40,924 nt of DNA from Bacteroidales bacterium (GTDB lineage Bacteria > Bacteroidota > Bacteroidia > Bacteroidales > UBA932): contig JAFRQH010000021.1 in the NCBI GenBank assembly GCA_017428725.1, positions 1 to 40,924 on the forward strand. The letters are read 5' to 3'. Made by a program: the position numbers and the translations under genes. Below are positions 16,161-24,562 of the stretch, one piece after another. Under the pieces are notes generated by a model. It was not told the origin of the DNA. It saw nothing but the letters and a program-made list of their open reading frames with translations, and ran no database searches. Position 1 is the stretch's first letter. Each line of letters begins with the position of its first letter.

Positions 16161-16963
16161 CACGCCAGGAAGATCAGCACCGCCAGGCCGGCCAGCAGGC
16201 AATAGAGCCCGAACCACTTGAGCTGCGCCTTGCGCACCAGGGCGATCATCACCCGGCAGGCGAACAGGCCGGACAGGAACGCCGCGACGAAACCGAGCAC
16301 CAGCGGCAGCGCCCCGACCGACGAGGCGGCAATATCGCCGCCGACCAGGTCGAGGAAGGTCTCCCCGAGGATGGGCACCAGCACCATCAGGAAGGAGAAC
16401 TGCGCCATCTGGTCGCGGCGCACGCCGCACAGCAGGCCGGAAGAAATCGTCGTACCGGAACGGGACAGGCCGGGCAGCACGGCGCAGGCCTGGCCGATGC
16501 CCACCACGAACGCCTGCCAGAACGAGATGCCGTTGCGCGAAGCCTTGACGGCGGCGCTGACGCGGCCCGACAGCCAGTCGGAGAGCGTCAGCAGGGCGGC
16601 CGTGACGAGCAGGCAGACACCCACCACCCGCAGCGAGCTGAAGGCGGCTTCCACCTGGTCCTTGAAGAACATCCCGACCACGAACACCGGGATCATCGAC
16701 ACGCAGAGCTTGGCGATGTAGTCGGTCTCGTCGTTATACTTGAACTTGAACAGGCCGCACAGCAGCTTCCAGATCTGCTTGCGGAACACCACGATGGTCG
16801 CCAGGACCGTCGCCGCGTGGACCGTGACCTCGAAGATGAGGTCGCCCGACGGCTCCACGCCGAGCAGGGCCTTGCCGATGGCGAGGTGGCCGCTGCTGCT
16901 GACGGGCAGGAACTCGGTCAGGCCCTGGACCAGGCCGAGGATGATCGCTTCAAACCACTCCAT
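16160..16963 (-). CDS. uppP: Undecaprenyl-diphosphatase
   Basis: Integral membrane enzyme that recycles the C55 lipid carrier for peptidoglycan and surface glycans; it also confers basal bacitracin tolerance. 267 aa. Catalytic motifs 'GLTEFLPVSSSGHL' (about 15-28) and 'PGLSRSGTTIS' (about 165) are intact, with about eight hydrophobic segments. It lies in an operon ftsX-DUF3098-uppP-lpxH, one nt from the DUF3098 stop and overlapping lpxH by one nt. Confidence 0.95.
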   Translation of the reverse strand: MEWFEAIILGLVQGLTEFLPVSSSGHLAIGKALLGVEPSGDLIFEVTVHAATVLATIVVFRKQIWKLLCGLFKFKYNDETDYIAKLCVSMIPVFVVGMFFKDQVEAAFSSLRVVGVCLLVTAALLTLSDWLSGRVSAAVKASRNGISFWQAFVVGIGQACAVLPGLSRSGTTISSGLLCGVRRDQMAQFSFLMVLVPILGETFLDLVGGDIAASSVGALPLVLGFVAAFLSGLFACRVMIALVRKAQLKWFGLYCLLAGLAVLIFLA

Positions 16964-16964
16964 A

Positions 16965-17207
16965 TCACTTCGATTTGTCCCGTTTCCCGAACACGCCCAC
17001 GATCGCCACGACTTCGAGCACGATGCCGGCCACGATCACCACGGGTGCGGCGACCAGGCGGCGGAAGTCGAACATCGCTTCGTTGAAGACCTGCGGATCC
17101 TTCGGACCGCCGCCCATCATCAGGATGTATCCGGCGATCATCACGAGCACGCCCGCAAGCATCAGTTTCAGCCCCTTCGGGGTAATGGCCATTTTATCCA
17201 TAAACAT
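16965..17207 (-). CDS. DUF3098 family small membrane protein
   Basis: 80 aa with two hydrophobic segments (about 15-34 and 54-73) separated by 'GGGPKDPQVFNEAMFDFRRLVAAPVVI', the DUF3098 signature. Function unknown; the family is regularly found between ftsX and uppP in Bacteroidota. ATG at 17207 overlaps the ftsX stop by one base (TGATG). Confidence 0.85.
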   Translation of the reverse strand: MFMDKMAITPKGLKLMLAGVLVMIAGYILMMGGGPKDPQVFNEAMFDFRRLVAAPVVIVAGIVLEVVAIVGVFGKRDKSK

Positions 17208-18085
17208 CAATAGTATAAGTCATCCTTGGACGCGGCGACCAGCTTGTTCACCACGAAATAGGTGGACACAACGCAGAGCAGCACGCCGCACACCACCACG
17301 ATCCCGCACACGATCAGCAGCTGGTGCGGCTCGAAGATCGCAAACAGCTCCGGGAAGGACTTGCGCACCGCGGAGAGCAGGGCCCAGAGCATCCCGACCG
17401 CCAGTGCGGAAGCCACCAGCCCCTGGACGAGGGCGGCGCGCATGAACGGCGCACGGATGAAGCCGCGGGTGGCCCCCACCAGCTTCATCGTGTGGATCGT
17501 GAAGCGGCGCGCGAATACGTTGACACGCACCGTGTTGTTAATCAGCACGAAGGAGATGAAGAGCAGCAGGAGGATGAAGACGCCGAGCACGACCGAGATC
17601 CGCGCGAGGTTGGTCGTGAGCGTCTCGACCAGCGACTGGGGCGTCTCCACCTCGTCCACGAGCGGAGACGCGGCCAGCGCGCCCGTCACGAGCGCCAGGC
17701 TGTCCGGCTGCACGTATTCGGCCGCCAGGTTCACGTCTACCGAGAGGGGGACCGGCGAAGACTCGAACACGTCCAGGAAATCCTCGCCGAGCATCGACTT
17801 GAGCTCCTCCGCCCCCTCCTCGCGCGTGATGACGCGCGCGGCGTGGACATAGGGCCGGGTCTCGAGCATCGTGGCGAAATTGCGGGCCTGGTCTTCGGAG
17901 ACCTCGTCCTTGAGCAGCACGGAAACCCGCATGTTCTCCTTGAGGTACCGGGTCACGCTGCCTGCGTTCACGATGAGCAGGGCGGCGATGCCGGTCAGCA
18001 GCAGTACCAGGCTGATACTGATCACGCTGGAAAGGTAGGCGTTGATGATGCGTTTCCTGATTAAGCGTTTCTCCTGTCGGGGCAT
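17207..18085 (-). CDS. ftsX: Cell division protein FtsX
   Basis: ABC-type permease that, with the FtsE ATPase (not in this window), controls peptidoglycan hydrolases at the septum. 292 aa: N-terminal membrane helix (about 18-40), periplasmic loop (about 45-165 with 'ENMRVSVLLKDEVSE'), and three C-terminal helices with 'NNTVRVNVFARRFTIHTMKLVGATRGFIRAPF', the conserved FtsX segment. First gene of the ftsX-DUF3098-uppP-lpxH operon. Confidence 0.94.
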   Translation of the reverse strand: MPRQEKRLIRKRIINAYLSSVISISLVLLLTGIAALLIVNAGSVTRYLKENMRVSVLLKDEVSEDQARNFATMLETRPYVHAARVITREEGAEELKSMLGEDFLDVFESSPVPLSVDVNLAAEYVQPDSLALVTGALAASPLVDEVETPQSLVETLTTNLARISVVLGVFILLLLFISFVLINNTVRVNVFARRFTIHTMKLVGATRGFIRAPFMRAALVQGLVASALAVGMLWALLSAVRKSFPELFAIFEPHQLLIVCGIVVVCGVLLCVVSTYFVVNKLVAASKDDLYY

Positions 18086-18104
18086 ATTCCACCAAATTAG
18101 ACCC

Positions 18105-18112
18105 CAAAGATA
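18105..18112 (-). promoter_or_regulatory. ftsX operon -7 box
   Basis: TATCTTTG on the minus strand is an exact -7 match, 19 nt before the ftsX ATG. It is back-to-back with the plus-strand box at 18144, so the 71-nt gap is a divergent promoter. Confidence 0.55.
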
Positions 18113-18143
18113 GTGAAAAGACGAATAATTGGAAAAAAATTCT

Positions 18144-18151
18144 TATCTTTG
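18144..18151 (+). promoter_or_regulatory. -7 box of the glycogen-synthase-like gene
   Basis: TATCTTTG ends 5 nt before the ATG at 18157, predicting a leaderless mRNA. No strong -33 box. Confidence 0.55.
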
Positions 18152-18156
18152 TGGTT

Positions 18157-18975
18157 ATGAGCGATATTAAGCAGAAAATACTCTTCATCAACTCCGAGAT
18201 CTACCCGTATCTCCCGGAGTCGGATATCGCAAATATCGGCCGCTACCTGCCCCAGGGCATCCAGGAGCGCAAGCGTGAGATCCGTTCGTTCATGCCCCGC
18301 TACGGCTGCATCAACGAGCGCAAGAACCAGCTCCACGAGGTCATCCGCCTGTCCGGGATGAACATCATCATCTCCGACGTCGACCGCCCCCTCATCATCA
18401 AGGTGGCCTCCATCTCCTCCGCCCGCATCCAGGTGTACTTCATTGACAACGAGGACTATTTCCGCCGCAAGCAGACCTTCTGCGACGCCTCCGGCAAGTT
18501 CTTCGAGGACAATGACGAGCGGGCCGTCTTCTTCGCGCGCGGCGTGCTCGAGACCGTCAAGAAATCCCGCTGGGCTCCGGACATCATCCACTGCCAGGGC
18601 TGGATCGCGCAGATGGTCCCCGCCTACCTGAAGAAGGCCTACAAAGACGATCCCATTTTCTCAAACAGCAAAGTGGTCCTGTCGCTCTACGACGACACCC
18701 CGAAAGGCAGCTTCCATCCCGACTTCGCCGGGAAGGCCGCCTTCGGAGGCCTCACCCCGGCGGACCTCCCCCATCTTGCAGACCCCACTGGCATAAATCT
18801 TGCTAAAACCGCCGTCCAGTACGCCGATGGCATCATCCTGGGCGCGGAGCAGGTCGAGCCGGAGATTGTCGGTTACGCCCAGTCTCTCGGTCTCCCCGTC
18901 CTCCCCTTCAGCCGGCAGGCCCTCGAGGACGGCAGCTATGTCGATGCGTACTGCGGTTTTTACGATGAACTTTAA
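18157..18975 (+). CDS. Glycogen/starch synthase-like protein, N-terminal domain only
   Basis: 272 aa, similar to the N-terminal Rossmann half of GT5 glycogen synthases: 'KILFINSEIYPYLPESDIANIGRYLPQGI', 'RSFMPRYGCINER', 'DERAVFFARGVLETVKK' and 'APDIIHCQGWIAQMVPAYLKK'. Real glycogen synthases are about 480 aa. The C-terminal glucosyl-donor half is absent, and the ADP-glucose motif KxGGL is replaced by 'LPESDI'. It is probably not an active glycogen synthase. The downstream DUF4270 lipoprotein gene starts 1 nt after its stop. ATG at 18157 was chosen because it sits just after the promoter. Confidence 0.75.
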   Translation: MSDIKQKILFINSEIYPYLPESDIANIGRYLPQGIQERKREIRSFMPRYGCINERKNQLHEVIRLSGMNIIISDVDRPLIIKVASISSARIQVYFIDNEDYFRRKQTFCDASGKFFEDNDERAVFFARGVLETVKKSRWAPDIIHCQGWIAQMVPAYLKKAYKDDPIFSNSKVVLSLYDDTPKGSFHPDFAGKAAFGGLTPADLPHLADPTGINLAKTAVQYADGIILGAEQVEPEIVGYAQSLGLPVLPFSRQALEDGSYVDAYCGFYDEL

Positions 18976-18976
18976 G

Positions 18977-20659
18977 ATGAAACTCCACTTCCTCGCCCTG
19001 GCGGCAGTCCCCCTCTGCTGCCTCGCTTGCATTGAGACCGACAGCACCCTCGGCGGCAGCCTCGTGCCCGCCGTCGAGACCTATACATTCTATACGGCGG
19101 AAGTTCCCCTCGAGGGCATTTCGATGAAGATGGCCGACAAGCTGTCCGGCTTCTCCGATTCCCGCATCACCATCGGCTCCATCCGCGAGGACACCTACGG
19201 GCTGACAACGCGCGCCAGCGCCTTCCCCCTGATCCCGATGATCCCCAGAGACGGCTCGTTCGAGATCGGGGCCAACCCCGTCTTCAAGCGCTTCCACTTC
19301 GCCGCCGCCCTCGACACGACTTCCTTCATCGGGAAGGACCAGGAGAACATCCTGCAGAACGTCCGCGTCTACGAACTGGACGCCGCCCTCGACCCCGTGG
19401 AGGATTTCGACTGCAACAAGCCGGTCAAACACGGCACGACGCCGATCAGCAAGGGCGTGCCCGTCTACAAAGGCGCGGATTCGCTGACCTTCGATTTCTC
19501 GGAGGAGTTCGGCAAGAAGTTCCTCCAACTCTCCAAGAGCGACGTCAAGGACATGAAGAGCTACCTGGCCAAGCTGCCTGGCATCTACCTTGAGACCGAC
19601 GTCCCGGAGGGCGATGGCGGACGCATCGACATGTTCGACGTCCAGCTCGACTACGACCCCAACTACAGTTCGGTCATCGGCAACTTCGCCACGCTGAACT
19701 ATTCCGCCGAATTCGGCGGCGTCCGCAAGGATACCTCCATCTTCTTCTATTACGGAGCCACCGACTTCTACAACCTGGACTCCCTGTTCAAGAACTACAC
19801 CGGCACCTTCCCGCAGTACGCCCTCAACGTCACGGGGCAGCAGACCCGCGAGCGGGTCGGCGAGGCCACGGGGAAGATCCTCATCGAGGGCGGCGGCGGG
19901 CTCAAGCCCGTCATCTCCGCCATCAGCCTCAAGCACCAGATGGAGGACGCCATCTCCGCCGTGGGAGGCAACCCCAAGGACGCCATCATCAACAAGGCCA
20001 CGATCATCTTCCCCTTCGAATTCCCGGAGGACTACAAGGAGATGGACTTCTGGCCCTACCGCCTCTCACCGACCTGCCGGATGATCGTGGGCGATGACGA
20101 AGACGAGGAGCACACTTCGTTCATGGGCCTGACCGACAGCAGCTCCAGCAACGAGAACCAGGGTGACCTGGACCGCTCCCTGCTGCGCTACGCCCCCGAC
20201 ATCACCTACCATATGCAGGAGATCCTCAAGATCGACGAGTCGCAGAAGGACAAGACCGGCACCAAGTACCTGCTGAAGGGCAACTATGACGTCTGGCTGC
20301 TCGTGATGGCCGAGGAGGTCCTCGCCACCGTCAACACCACCAGCCAGGAGACGCAGGAGATGCTCAACTACCTCGCCTATTCCAGCTACTACAACAGCAT
20401 GTACGGCGGCTATGGCGGCTATGGCTACGGTGGCTACGGCGGGTATGGTTACGGCGGCTATGGCGGCTACGGCGGATACTACAGCAACTACCTCAACTAT
20501 GCGATGATGGCCCAGATGGCCAGTATGTCCCAGACGACCTATTCGACCACCGTCAAGCTGGACAAGGACCGCTTCTACCGGGCGGCGCTCAACGGCCCGG
20601 CCGCCAACGGCCCCGTCCCGACGCTGCGGCTGACCTTCGCCCTGCCGAACGAAGAATAA
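18977..20659 (+). CDS. DUF4270 family lipoprotein with Gly/Tyr repeat
   Basis: 560 aa, function unknown. A lipoprotein signal (MKLHFLALAAVPLCCLAC, then IETDSTLGGSL) predicts membrane anchoring at Cys18. The body has the DUF4270 features: 'TYTFYTAEVPLEGISMKMADKLSGFSDSRITIGSIREDTYGLT' and a late 'STTVKLDKDRFYRAALNGPA'. At about residues 475-500 it carries a low-complexity run built of GGY and GGYGY units. ATG at 18977 was chosen; an in-frame ATG at 18965 overlaps the previous gene. It is transcribed with the glycogen-synthase-like gene and ends at a strong hairpin. Confidence 0.85.
   Translation: MKLHFLALAAVPLCCLACIETDSTLGGSLVPAVETYTFYTAEVPLEGISMKMADKLSGFSDSRITIGSIREDTYGLTTRASAFPLIPMIPRDGSFEIGANPVFKRFHFAAALDTTSFIGKDQENILQNVRVYELDAALDPVEDFDCNKPVKHGTTPISKGVPVYKGADSLTFDFSEEFGKKFLQLSKSDVKDMKSYLAKLPGIYLETDVPEGDGGRIDMFDVQLDYDPNYSSVIGNFATLNYSAEFGGVRKDTSIFFYYGATDFYNLDSLFKNYTGTFPQYALNVTGQQTRERVGEATGKILIEGGGGLKPVISAISLKHQMEDAISAVGGNPKDAIINKATIIFPFEFPEDYKEMDFWPYRLSPTCRMIVGDDEDEEHTSFMGLTDSSSSNENQGDLDRSLLRYAPDITYHMQEILKIDESQKDKTGTKYLLKGNYDVWLLVMAEEVLATVNTTSQETQEMLNYLAYSSYYNSMYGGYGGYGYGGYGGYGYGGYGGYGGYYSNYLNYAMMAQMASMSQTTYSTTVKLDKDRFYRAALNGPAANGPVPTLRLTFALPNEE
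20400..20490 (+). repeat. Tandem GGCTAT/GGCTAC-type repeat encoding GGY units
   Basis: About 90 nt of repeated ggcggctatggcggctac-like units, varying mainly at third codon positions. It encodes about nine Gly-Gly-Tyr or Gly-Tyr units in the DUF4270 protein. Confidence 0.85.
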
Positions 20660-20676
20660 TCGAAGGATACACAAAT

Positions 20677-20709
20677 AAAACCGGCCTGCAGGATCTGCAG
20701 GCCGGTTTT
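20677..20709. terminator. Bidirectional terminator between DUF4270 gene and acpP
   Basis: A perfect 15-bp stem with a 3-nt GAT loop (20677-20691 / 20695-20709). It is flanked by A4 on the left and T4 on the right, so it works for both converging transcripts. Confidence 0.9.
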
Positions 20710-20727
20710 GTTTGAAGGATTTTCGGA

Positions 20728-20970
20728 TTAGGCGAGTTTCTCGGCGACCTTGTCGCAAGCGTCCTTGACGGTAGCGATCGTGCTGGTCTCCTCATCGGGA
20801 ATCTTGATGCCGAACACCTTCTCGAACTCCATGAGAAGCTCCACGGTGTCGAGGGAGTCAGCGCCAAGGTCATTGGTGAAATTGGCGGTCTCGGTAACCT
20901 CGGAAGGCTCCACGCCGAGCTTGTCGACGATGATCGCTTTCACTTTTTCTACGATTTCTGCGTATTCCAT
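20728..20970 (-). CDS. acpP: Acyl carrier protein
   Basis: 80 aa, acidic. Carries growing acyl chains on a 4'-phosphopantetheine attached to Ser in '[20 protein letters not shown]' (about residue 39). Function in fatty-acid synthesis and lipid A supply is known for the family. Monocistronic here, with its own promoter and terminator. The fab genes often next to it are not in the window. Confidence 0.97.
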   Translation of the reverse strand: MEYAEIVEKVKAIIVDKLGVEPSEVTETANFTNDLGADSLDTVELLMEFEKVFGIKIPDEETSTIATVKDACDKVAEKLA

Positions 20971-21023
20971 AACGTTATTAGATATTAAGGTTTATTAGTA
21001 CATTCCTTTCGTAAAAAACACTG

Positions 21024-21055
21024 CAAAGTAAAGCAAAATAAATCAGATTTCCAAA
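21024..21055 (-). promoter_or_regulatory. acpP promoter
   Basis: On the minus strand TTTG (21052-21055), 20 nt, then TTACTTTG (21024-21031), one mismatch to the -7 consensus. The -33 box lies inside the end of the pnuC-like gene. Leader about 50 nt. Confidence 0.55.
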
Positions 21056-21807
21056 CATTGCCCAGAGCCCTTCCCAGTAGGGTCAGGCCGGCTCAGGGCC
21101 AGCCAGATGCGTAGTCCGTTGAGCGAGTTCAACAGATAAAAAGCATACTTCACGACATAGATGGCGGCATAGGAGGAATCGGGAGACTGGCGCAGGGTCA
21201 GCACCCACATCGCCACGGAGGCGATGTTGACGCCGATCCAGAAGATCCACTGCTCCATATAGGCCGTCGACATCAGCCACTGGCCCAGGATATTGCACAT
21301 CATCGAGAACGCATCCAGCAGGACCAGCCAGCGGACCGCCGCGGCGGCTTCCGTCTTGTCCAGGGCCGCAAGGACCACGTACGCGACAACCAGCCCGACG
21401 AAGAAGACCGCCCCATAGAGCAGCCACCCCCGTCCCGCGAGCCGGCGGGCGCGGACGCGTTCGCCCTCACCGGCCCCGCGTTTGCGCCACTGGAAGAACC
21501 CGATGAACTGCATCGGCAGGAAATAGAGCAGGTGCATCGCAGCGTTGCCGTAGCGGGCGCTCGTCAGGCACATCACCCCGTAGATGGTCACGTCGATCAG
21601 ACCGAACAGGAAGGTGAGGATGCGGCCGTTGGCCGAGAAGACATTGGCCAGCACGCCGCAGAGCGAGCCCACGGCGGCGAGAATGAGCAGGGCCTGGCCG
21701 CCGTCGGCATCCCGCAGCTTCAGGGCGGTCACGAAAAGGGTCACGACCGTCATCCCGATGAGGATGAAGGCGTTGAACCACTTGTTGAATCTCTCCGATC
21801 TATCCAT
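21043..21807 (-). CDS. pnuC: PnuC family nicotinamide riboside/mononucleotide transporter
   Basis: 254 aa with about seven membrane helices. PnuC-type motifs: 'GSLCGVLANVFSANGRILTFLFGLIDVTIYG', 'FLPMQFIGFFQWRKR' and 'EQWIFWIGVNIASVAMWVL'. PnuC proteins import NAD precursors; the exact vitamin is not fixed by sequence, since related carriers move thiamine or riboflavin. No thiamine or NAD-linked gene is adjacent. Its ATG overlaps the uvrC stop by 8 nt. Confidence 0.8.
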   Translation of the reverse strand: MDRSERFNKWFNAFILIGMTVVTLFVTALKLRDADGGQALLILAAVGSLCGVLANVFSANGRILTFLFGLIDVTIYGVMCLTSARYGNAAMHLLYFLPMQFIGFFQWRKRGAGEGERVRARRLAGRGWLLYGAVFFVGLVVAYVVLAALDKTEAAAAVRWLVLLDAFSMMCNILGQWLMSTAYMEQWIFWIGVNIASVAMWVLTLRQSPDSSYAAIYVVKYAFYLLNSLNGLRIWLALSRPDPTGKGSGQCLEI

Positions 21808-23593
21808 TGTTCAATTGTTCGTGGATCCGCTCCGCCAGCGCGGGGCCGACGAGGGCGGACAGTTGTTCGACAGGAGCGGCGGCGATGCGCGCCACGCTCC
21901 CGAAATGCATCAGCAGGCGCTGCTCCGTCTGCTCGCCCACGCCCTTGATCTGGCGCAGGGCGGACTGGATGGCGGCCTTGCTGCGCAGCGACCGGTGGAA
22001 GGTGATGCCGAAGCGGTGCGCTTCGTCGCGGATCTGCTGCAGGACCTTGAGTGCACGCGAGTTGCGGTCCAGGAACAGGGGATACGGATCCCCCACGCGG
22101 ATGACCTCCTCCAGGCGCTTGGCCAGGCCGATGACCGTCAGCCGGTCCTGGATCCCCAGCTCGCAGAGGGCCTGGTAGGCGAAATCCAGCTGCCCCTTGC
22201 CGCCATCGATGACCACCAGCTGCGGCAGGTCGTCCGGGGCCTCCTCCAGCATCCGCGCGTAGCGGCGGTTCACGACTTCCTTCATCGAGGCGTAGTCGTT
22301 GGCGCCGACCACGGTCTTGATCTTGAATTTGCGGTAGTCCTTCTTGGAGGGCTCGGCGTTGCGGAAGACCACGCAGGAAGCCACGGGGTTCGTGCCCTGG
22401 ATGTTGGAGTTGTCGAAGCACTCCATATGCACGGGCGGCACTTCCATCCCCAGTGCCTTGCGCAGCTCCTCCACCACCGCGGCCCGGTATTCGTCCGGGT
22501 TGGTGTGTTCGCGCTGCTTGAGCGAATTGGCCCGGAACTCCCGGGCATTCTTGACGCTCAGCTCCAGCAGGGCCAGCTTGTCCCCGCGCACGGGGATGCG
22601 GAAATCCACCCCGTCCATCTCCACGTCCGGCAGGAAGGGGACCAGGACCTCGCCGCGGAGGGCGCCGAACTTGGAGGCGATCTCGGCGAGGAACTCGCTC
22701 AGCACGGCCGCCCGGTCCTCCTCGATGTTCATCTTGAAACCGAGGTTGAGCGACTGGATGATGGCCCCGCCCCGGATGCGCAGGAAGTTGCCGTAGGCCT
22801 CCAGTCCGTCGCTCTCCAGGGAGAAGACGTCCACGTCGCGCTCGCCCGCCGCCGTGATGATGGACTTGGCGTAATGCTTCTGCAGGGCCTCGATGCGCTG
22901 CTTGTAGGCCTGGGCCGTCTCGAAGTCCAACGCTTCCGCGGCGGCGCCCATCCGCGCCTTGTAGTCGCGGATGATGCTGTTCACCCCGCCGGAGAGCAGC
23001 CGGACGATCTCGTCGATGTAGGCGTTGTAGTCCTCGCGGGACACCCCGCCGATGCAGCAGCCCTCGCAGCGGCCGATGTGGAAGTCCAGACAGGGCCGGA
23101 ACTTGTGGTGCAGGATGGCCTCCGAGGTGATCCTGAGGTTGCACGACCGCAGGGGATACGTCTGCCGGAAGAACTCCAGCAGGGCCTTGGCGTGCATCAC
23201 GGAGCTGTAGGGACCGAAATAGCGCGAGCCGTTCCGGACCACCCGCCGCGTCAGGTACACCTTGGGGAAATCATCCCCGGTCACGCAGATCCAGGGGTAG
23301 GTCTTGGAGTCCTTGAGCAGGATGTTGTAGCGGGGCTTGTACTGCTTGATGAGGTTGTTCTCCAGCAGCAGCGCGTCGGCCTCCGTGTCTACCACGGAAT
23401 ACTGCACGTCCGCGATCCGGGACACGAGCACGCGCGTCTTGGCATTGAGCCGCTCCGGATCCACGAAATACTGGGCGACGCGCTTGTACAGGTCCTTGGC
23501 CTTGCCCACATAGATCACATTCCCCGCAGCGTCGTAATAGCGGTAGACGCCCGGGGAATGCGGTAGAAGCTGTATTTTCTGCCTAACGTCCAA
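21800..23593 (-). CDS. uvrC: Excinuclease ABC subunit C
   Basis: Makes both incisions in nucleotide excision repair. Domains in order: GIY-YIG nuclease ('LLPHSPGVYRYYDAAGNVIYVGKAKDLYKRV'), Cys-rich part ('PCLDFHIGRCEGCC'), UVR motif ('ALDFETAQAYKQRIEALQ'), RNase H-like nuclease ('MECFDNSNIQGT') and C-terminal helix-hairpin-helix ('LRQIKGVGEQTEQRLLMHFGSV'). TTG at 23593 gives MDVRQKIQLLPHSPGVY, matching homologues and preceded by GAGG. A GTG at 23629 would add 12 residues that only shadow the previous gene. It overlaps the tlpA-like gene by 11 nt and pnuC by 8 nt. Confidence 0.95.
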   Translation of the reverse strand: MDVRQKIQLLPHSPGVYRYYDAAGNVIYVGKAKDLYKRVAQYFVDPERLNAKTRVLVSRIADVQYSVVDTEADALLLENNLIKQYKPRYNILLKDSKTYPWICVTGDDFPKVYLTRRVVRNGSRYFGPYSSVMHAKALLEFFRQTYPLRSCNLRITSEAILHHKFRPCLDFHIGRCEGCCIGGVSREDYNAYIDEIVRLLSGGVNSIIRDYKARMGAAAEALDFETAQAYKQRIEALQKHYAKSIITAAGERDVDVFSLESDGLEAYGNFLRIRGGAIIQSLNLGFKMNIEEDRAAVLSEFLAEIASKFGALRGEVLVPFLPDVEMDGVDFRIPVRGDKLALLELSVKNAREFRANSLKQREHTNPDEYRAAVVEELRKALGMEVPPVHMECFDNSNIQGTNPVASCVVFRNAEPSKKDYRKFKIKTVVGANDYASMKEVVNRRYARMLEEAPDDLPQLVVIDGGKGQLDFAYQALCELGIQDRLTVIGLAKRLEEVIRVGDPYPLFLDRNSRALKVLQQIRDEAHRFGITFHRSLRSKAAIQSALRQIKGVGEQTEQRLLMHFGSVARIAAAPVEQLSALVGPALAERIHEQLNNG

Positions 23594-24461
23594 GGACCTC
23601 GGCCACGGCCTTCGCCGTCTTTTCGCCACGCAGGTCGTTCCCGCGCTTGAGGATGGTACCGTCCTTGTCGAAGAGGATCATGTGCGGGATGCCCTCGATG
23701 CCGTAGAGGGCGGCCGGCTCCTGGTGACCGTTGTTGATCTGGAGCCACTTCATCCCGTAGAAGGCGGCGGTGTCGATGGTGTTGTGCCAGTCCATCCGGC
23801 GGCTCTCCTCCCAGACCGCGACGCTCAGCACGTCGAAGTCGTCACCGTGGTACTTCTCCCAGACGGCCTTGATGTTGGGGATCTCCTCCTTGCAAGGCGG
23901 GCACCAGGGGGACCAGAAGTCCACGAGCATCACCTTGCCCTTGCCGACGAAATCGGACAGGCTGCGCTTCTCGTAGATGGGCTCACCCTTCTTGTCGGTC
24001 CCGACCACGTGGTCCACCGTGAAGTCCGTGAACTTCTTGCCGACGGCCGTGGCCTGCTTGGCGGCGTTGCTCTGGACCAGGCGCGCGACGTACTTGTCGG
24101 CCTTGACCGGTTCGGGGAGCTTGGCCAGGATCTCGGCCAGCTCGTCCTCCTCCAGGAAGTCACCGATCTCGGTGAGCACGGCGGGAGCCACCAGGGTGTC
24201 GGCGTAGTACTTGTCGAGCAGGGCCTTGCCGCTCTCGGTGATCTTGCCGATGATATCATCCTGCATTTCACTGAATTTCTCGGATTTCTGCTCGGCGGTG
24301 AGGGTGGCATCGTCGTTGACCGCCTGGGCGGAGGCACTGTACTCCTCCATCCAGGTCTGGAGATTGTTCTCGAAAGCAGCCAGGGCGTCGGCGGGGGTCT
24401 CCTGCTTGCAGCCAGCCAGCACTGCCAGCGCGGTGACTGCGGACATAAGGAATTTCTTCAT
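23583..24461 (-). CDS. Thioredoxin-like (TlpA/ResA family) lipoprotein
   Basis: 292 aa. A lipoprotein signal ends at 'VLAGC' (Cys18). A helical N-terminal region of about 120 residues follows, of the kind seen in Bacteroidota TlpA-like proteins. The C-terminal thioredoxin fold has 'LVDFWSPWCPPCKEEIP' (redox CPPC at about residue 190) and the cis-Pro loop 'GIEGIPHMILFD'. Likely an envelope disulfide reductase; partner unknown. It overlaps uvrC. I see no clear promoter in front; it lies just after the terminator of the rpsC operon. Confidence 0.88.
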   Translation of the reverse strand: MKKFLMSAVTALAVLAGCKQETPADALAAFENNLQTWMEEYSASAQAVNDDATLTAEQKSEKFSEMQDDIIGKITESGKALLDKYYADTLVAPAVLTEIGDFLEEDELAEILAKLPEPVKADKYVARLVQSNAAKQATAVGKKFTDFTVDHVVGTDKKGEPIYEKRSLSDFVGKGKVMLVDFWSPWCPPCKEEIPNIKAVWEKYHGDDFDVLSVAVWEESRRMDWHNTIDTAAFYGMKWLQINNGHQEPAALYGIEGIPHMILFDKDGTILKRGNDLRGEKTAKAVAEVLGR

Positions 24462-24499
24462 CTTGTTATGATATTTACACTACTATGTTTCAATGAGAA

Positions 24500-24525
24500 A
24501 GCCGGTTCCGGAATCCCGGAACCGG
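24500..24525 (-). terminator. Terminator of the rplC-rpsC operon
   Basis: An 11-bp GC-rich perfect stem (24500-24510 / 24515-24525) with an AATC loop, 37 nt past the rpsC stop. It is followed on the minus strand by CTTTCTC, a weak T-tract. Read-through into the tlpA-like gene is possible. Confidence 0.75.
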
Positions 24526-24562
24526 CCGTAAATATAGTAATTTTCTTGATTCACTCAATCAA

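Noticed and set aside
20400..20490. Regular repeats considered as a CRISPR-like array
   Set aside because: There are no spacers, the units are 6-9 nt, and they are in frame within a coding gene.
21584..23566. A 660-codon open frame antisense to uvrC
   Set aside because: uvrC has all of its domains in the correct order; the antisense frame shows no family features.
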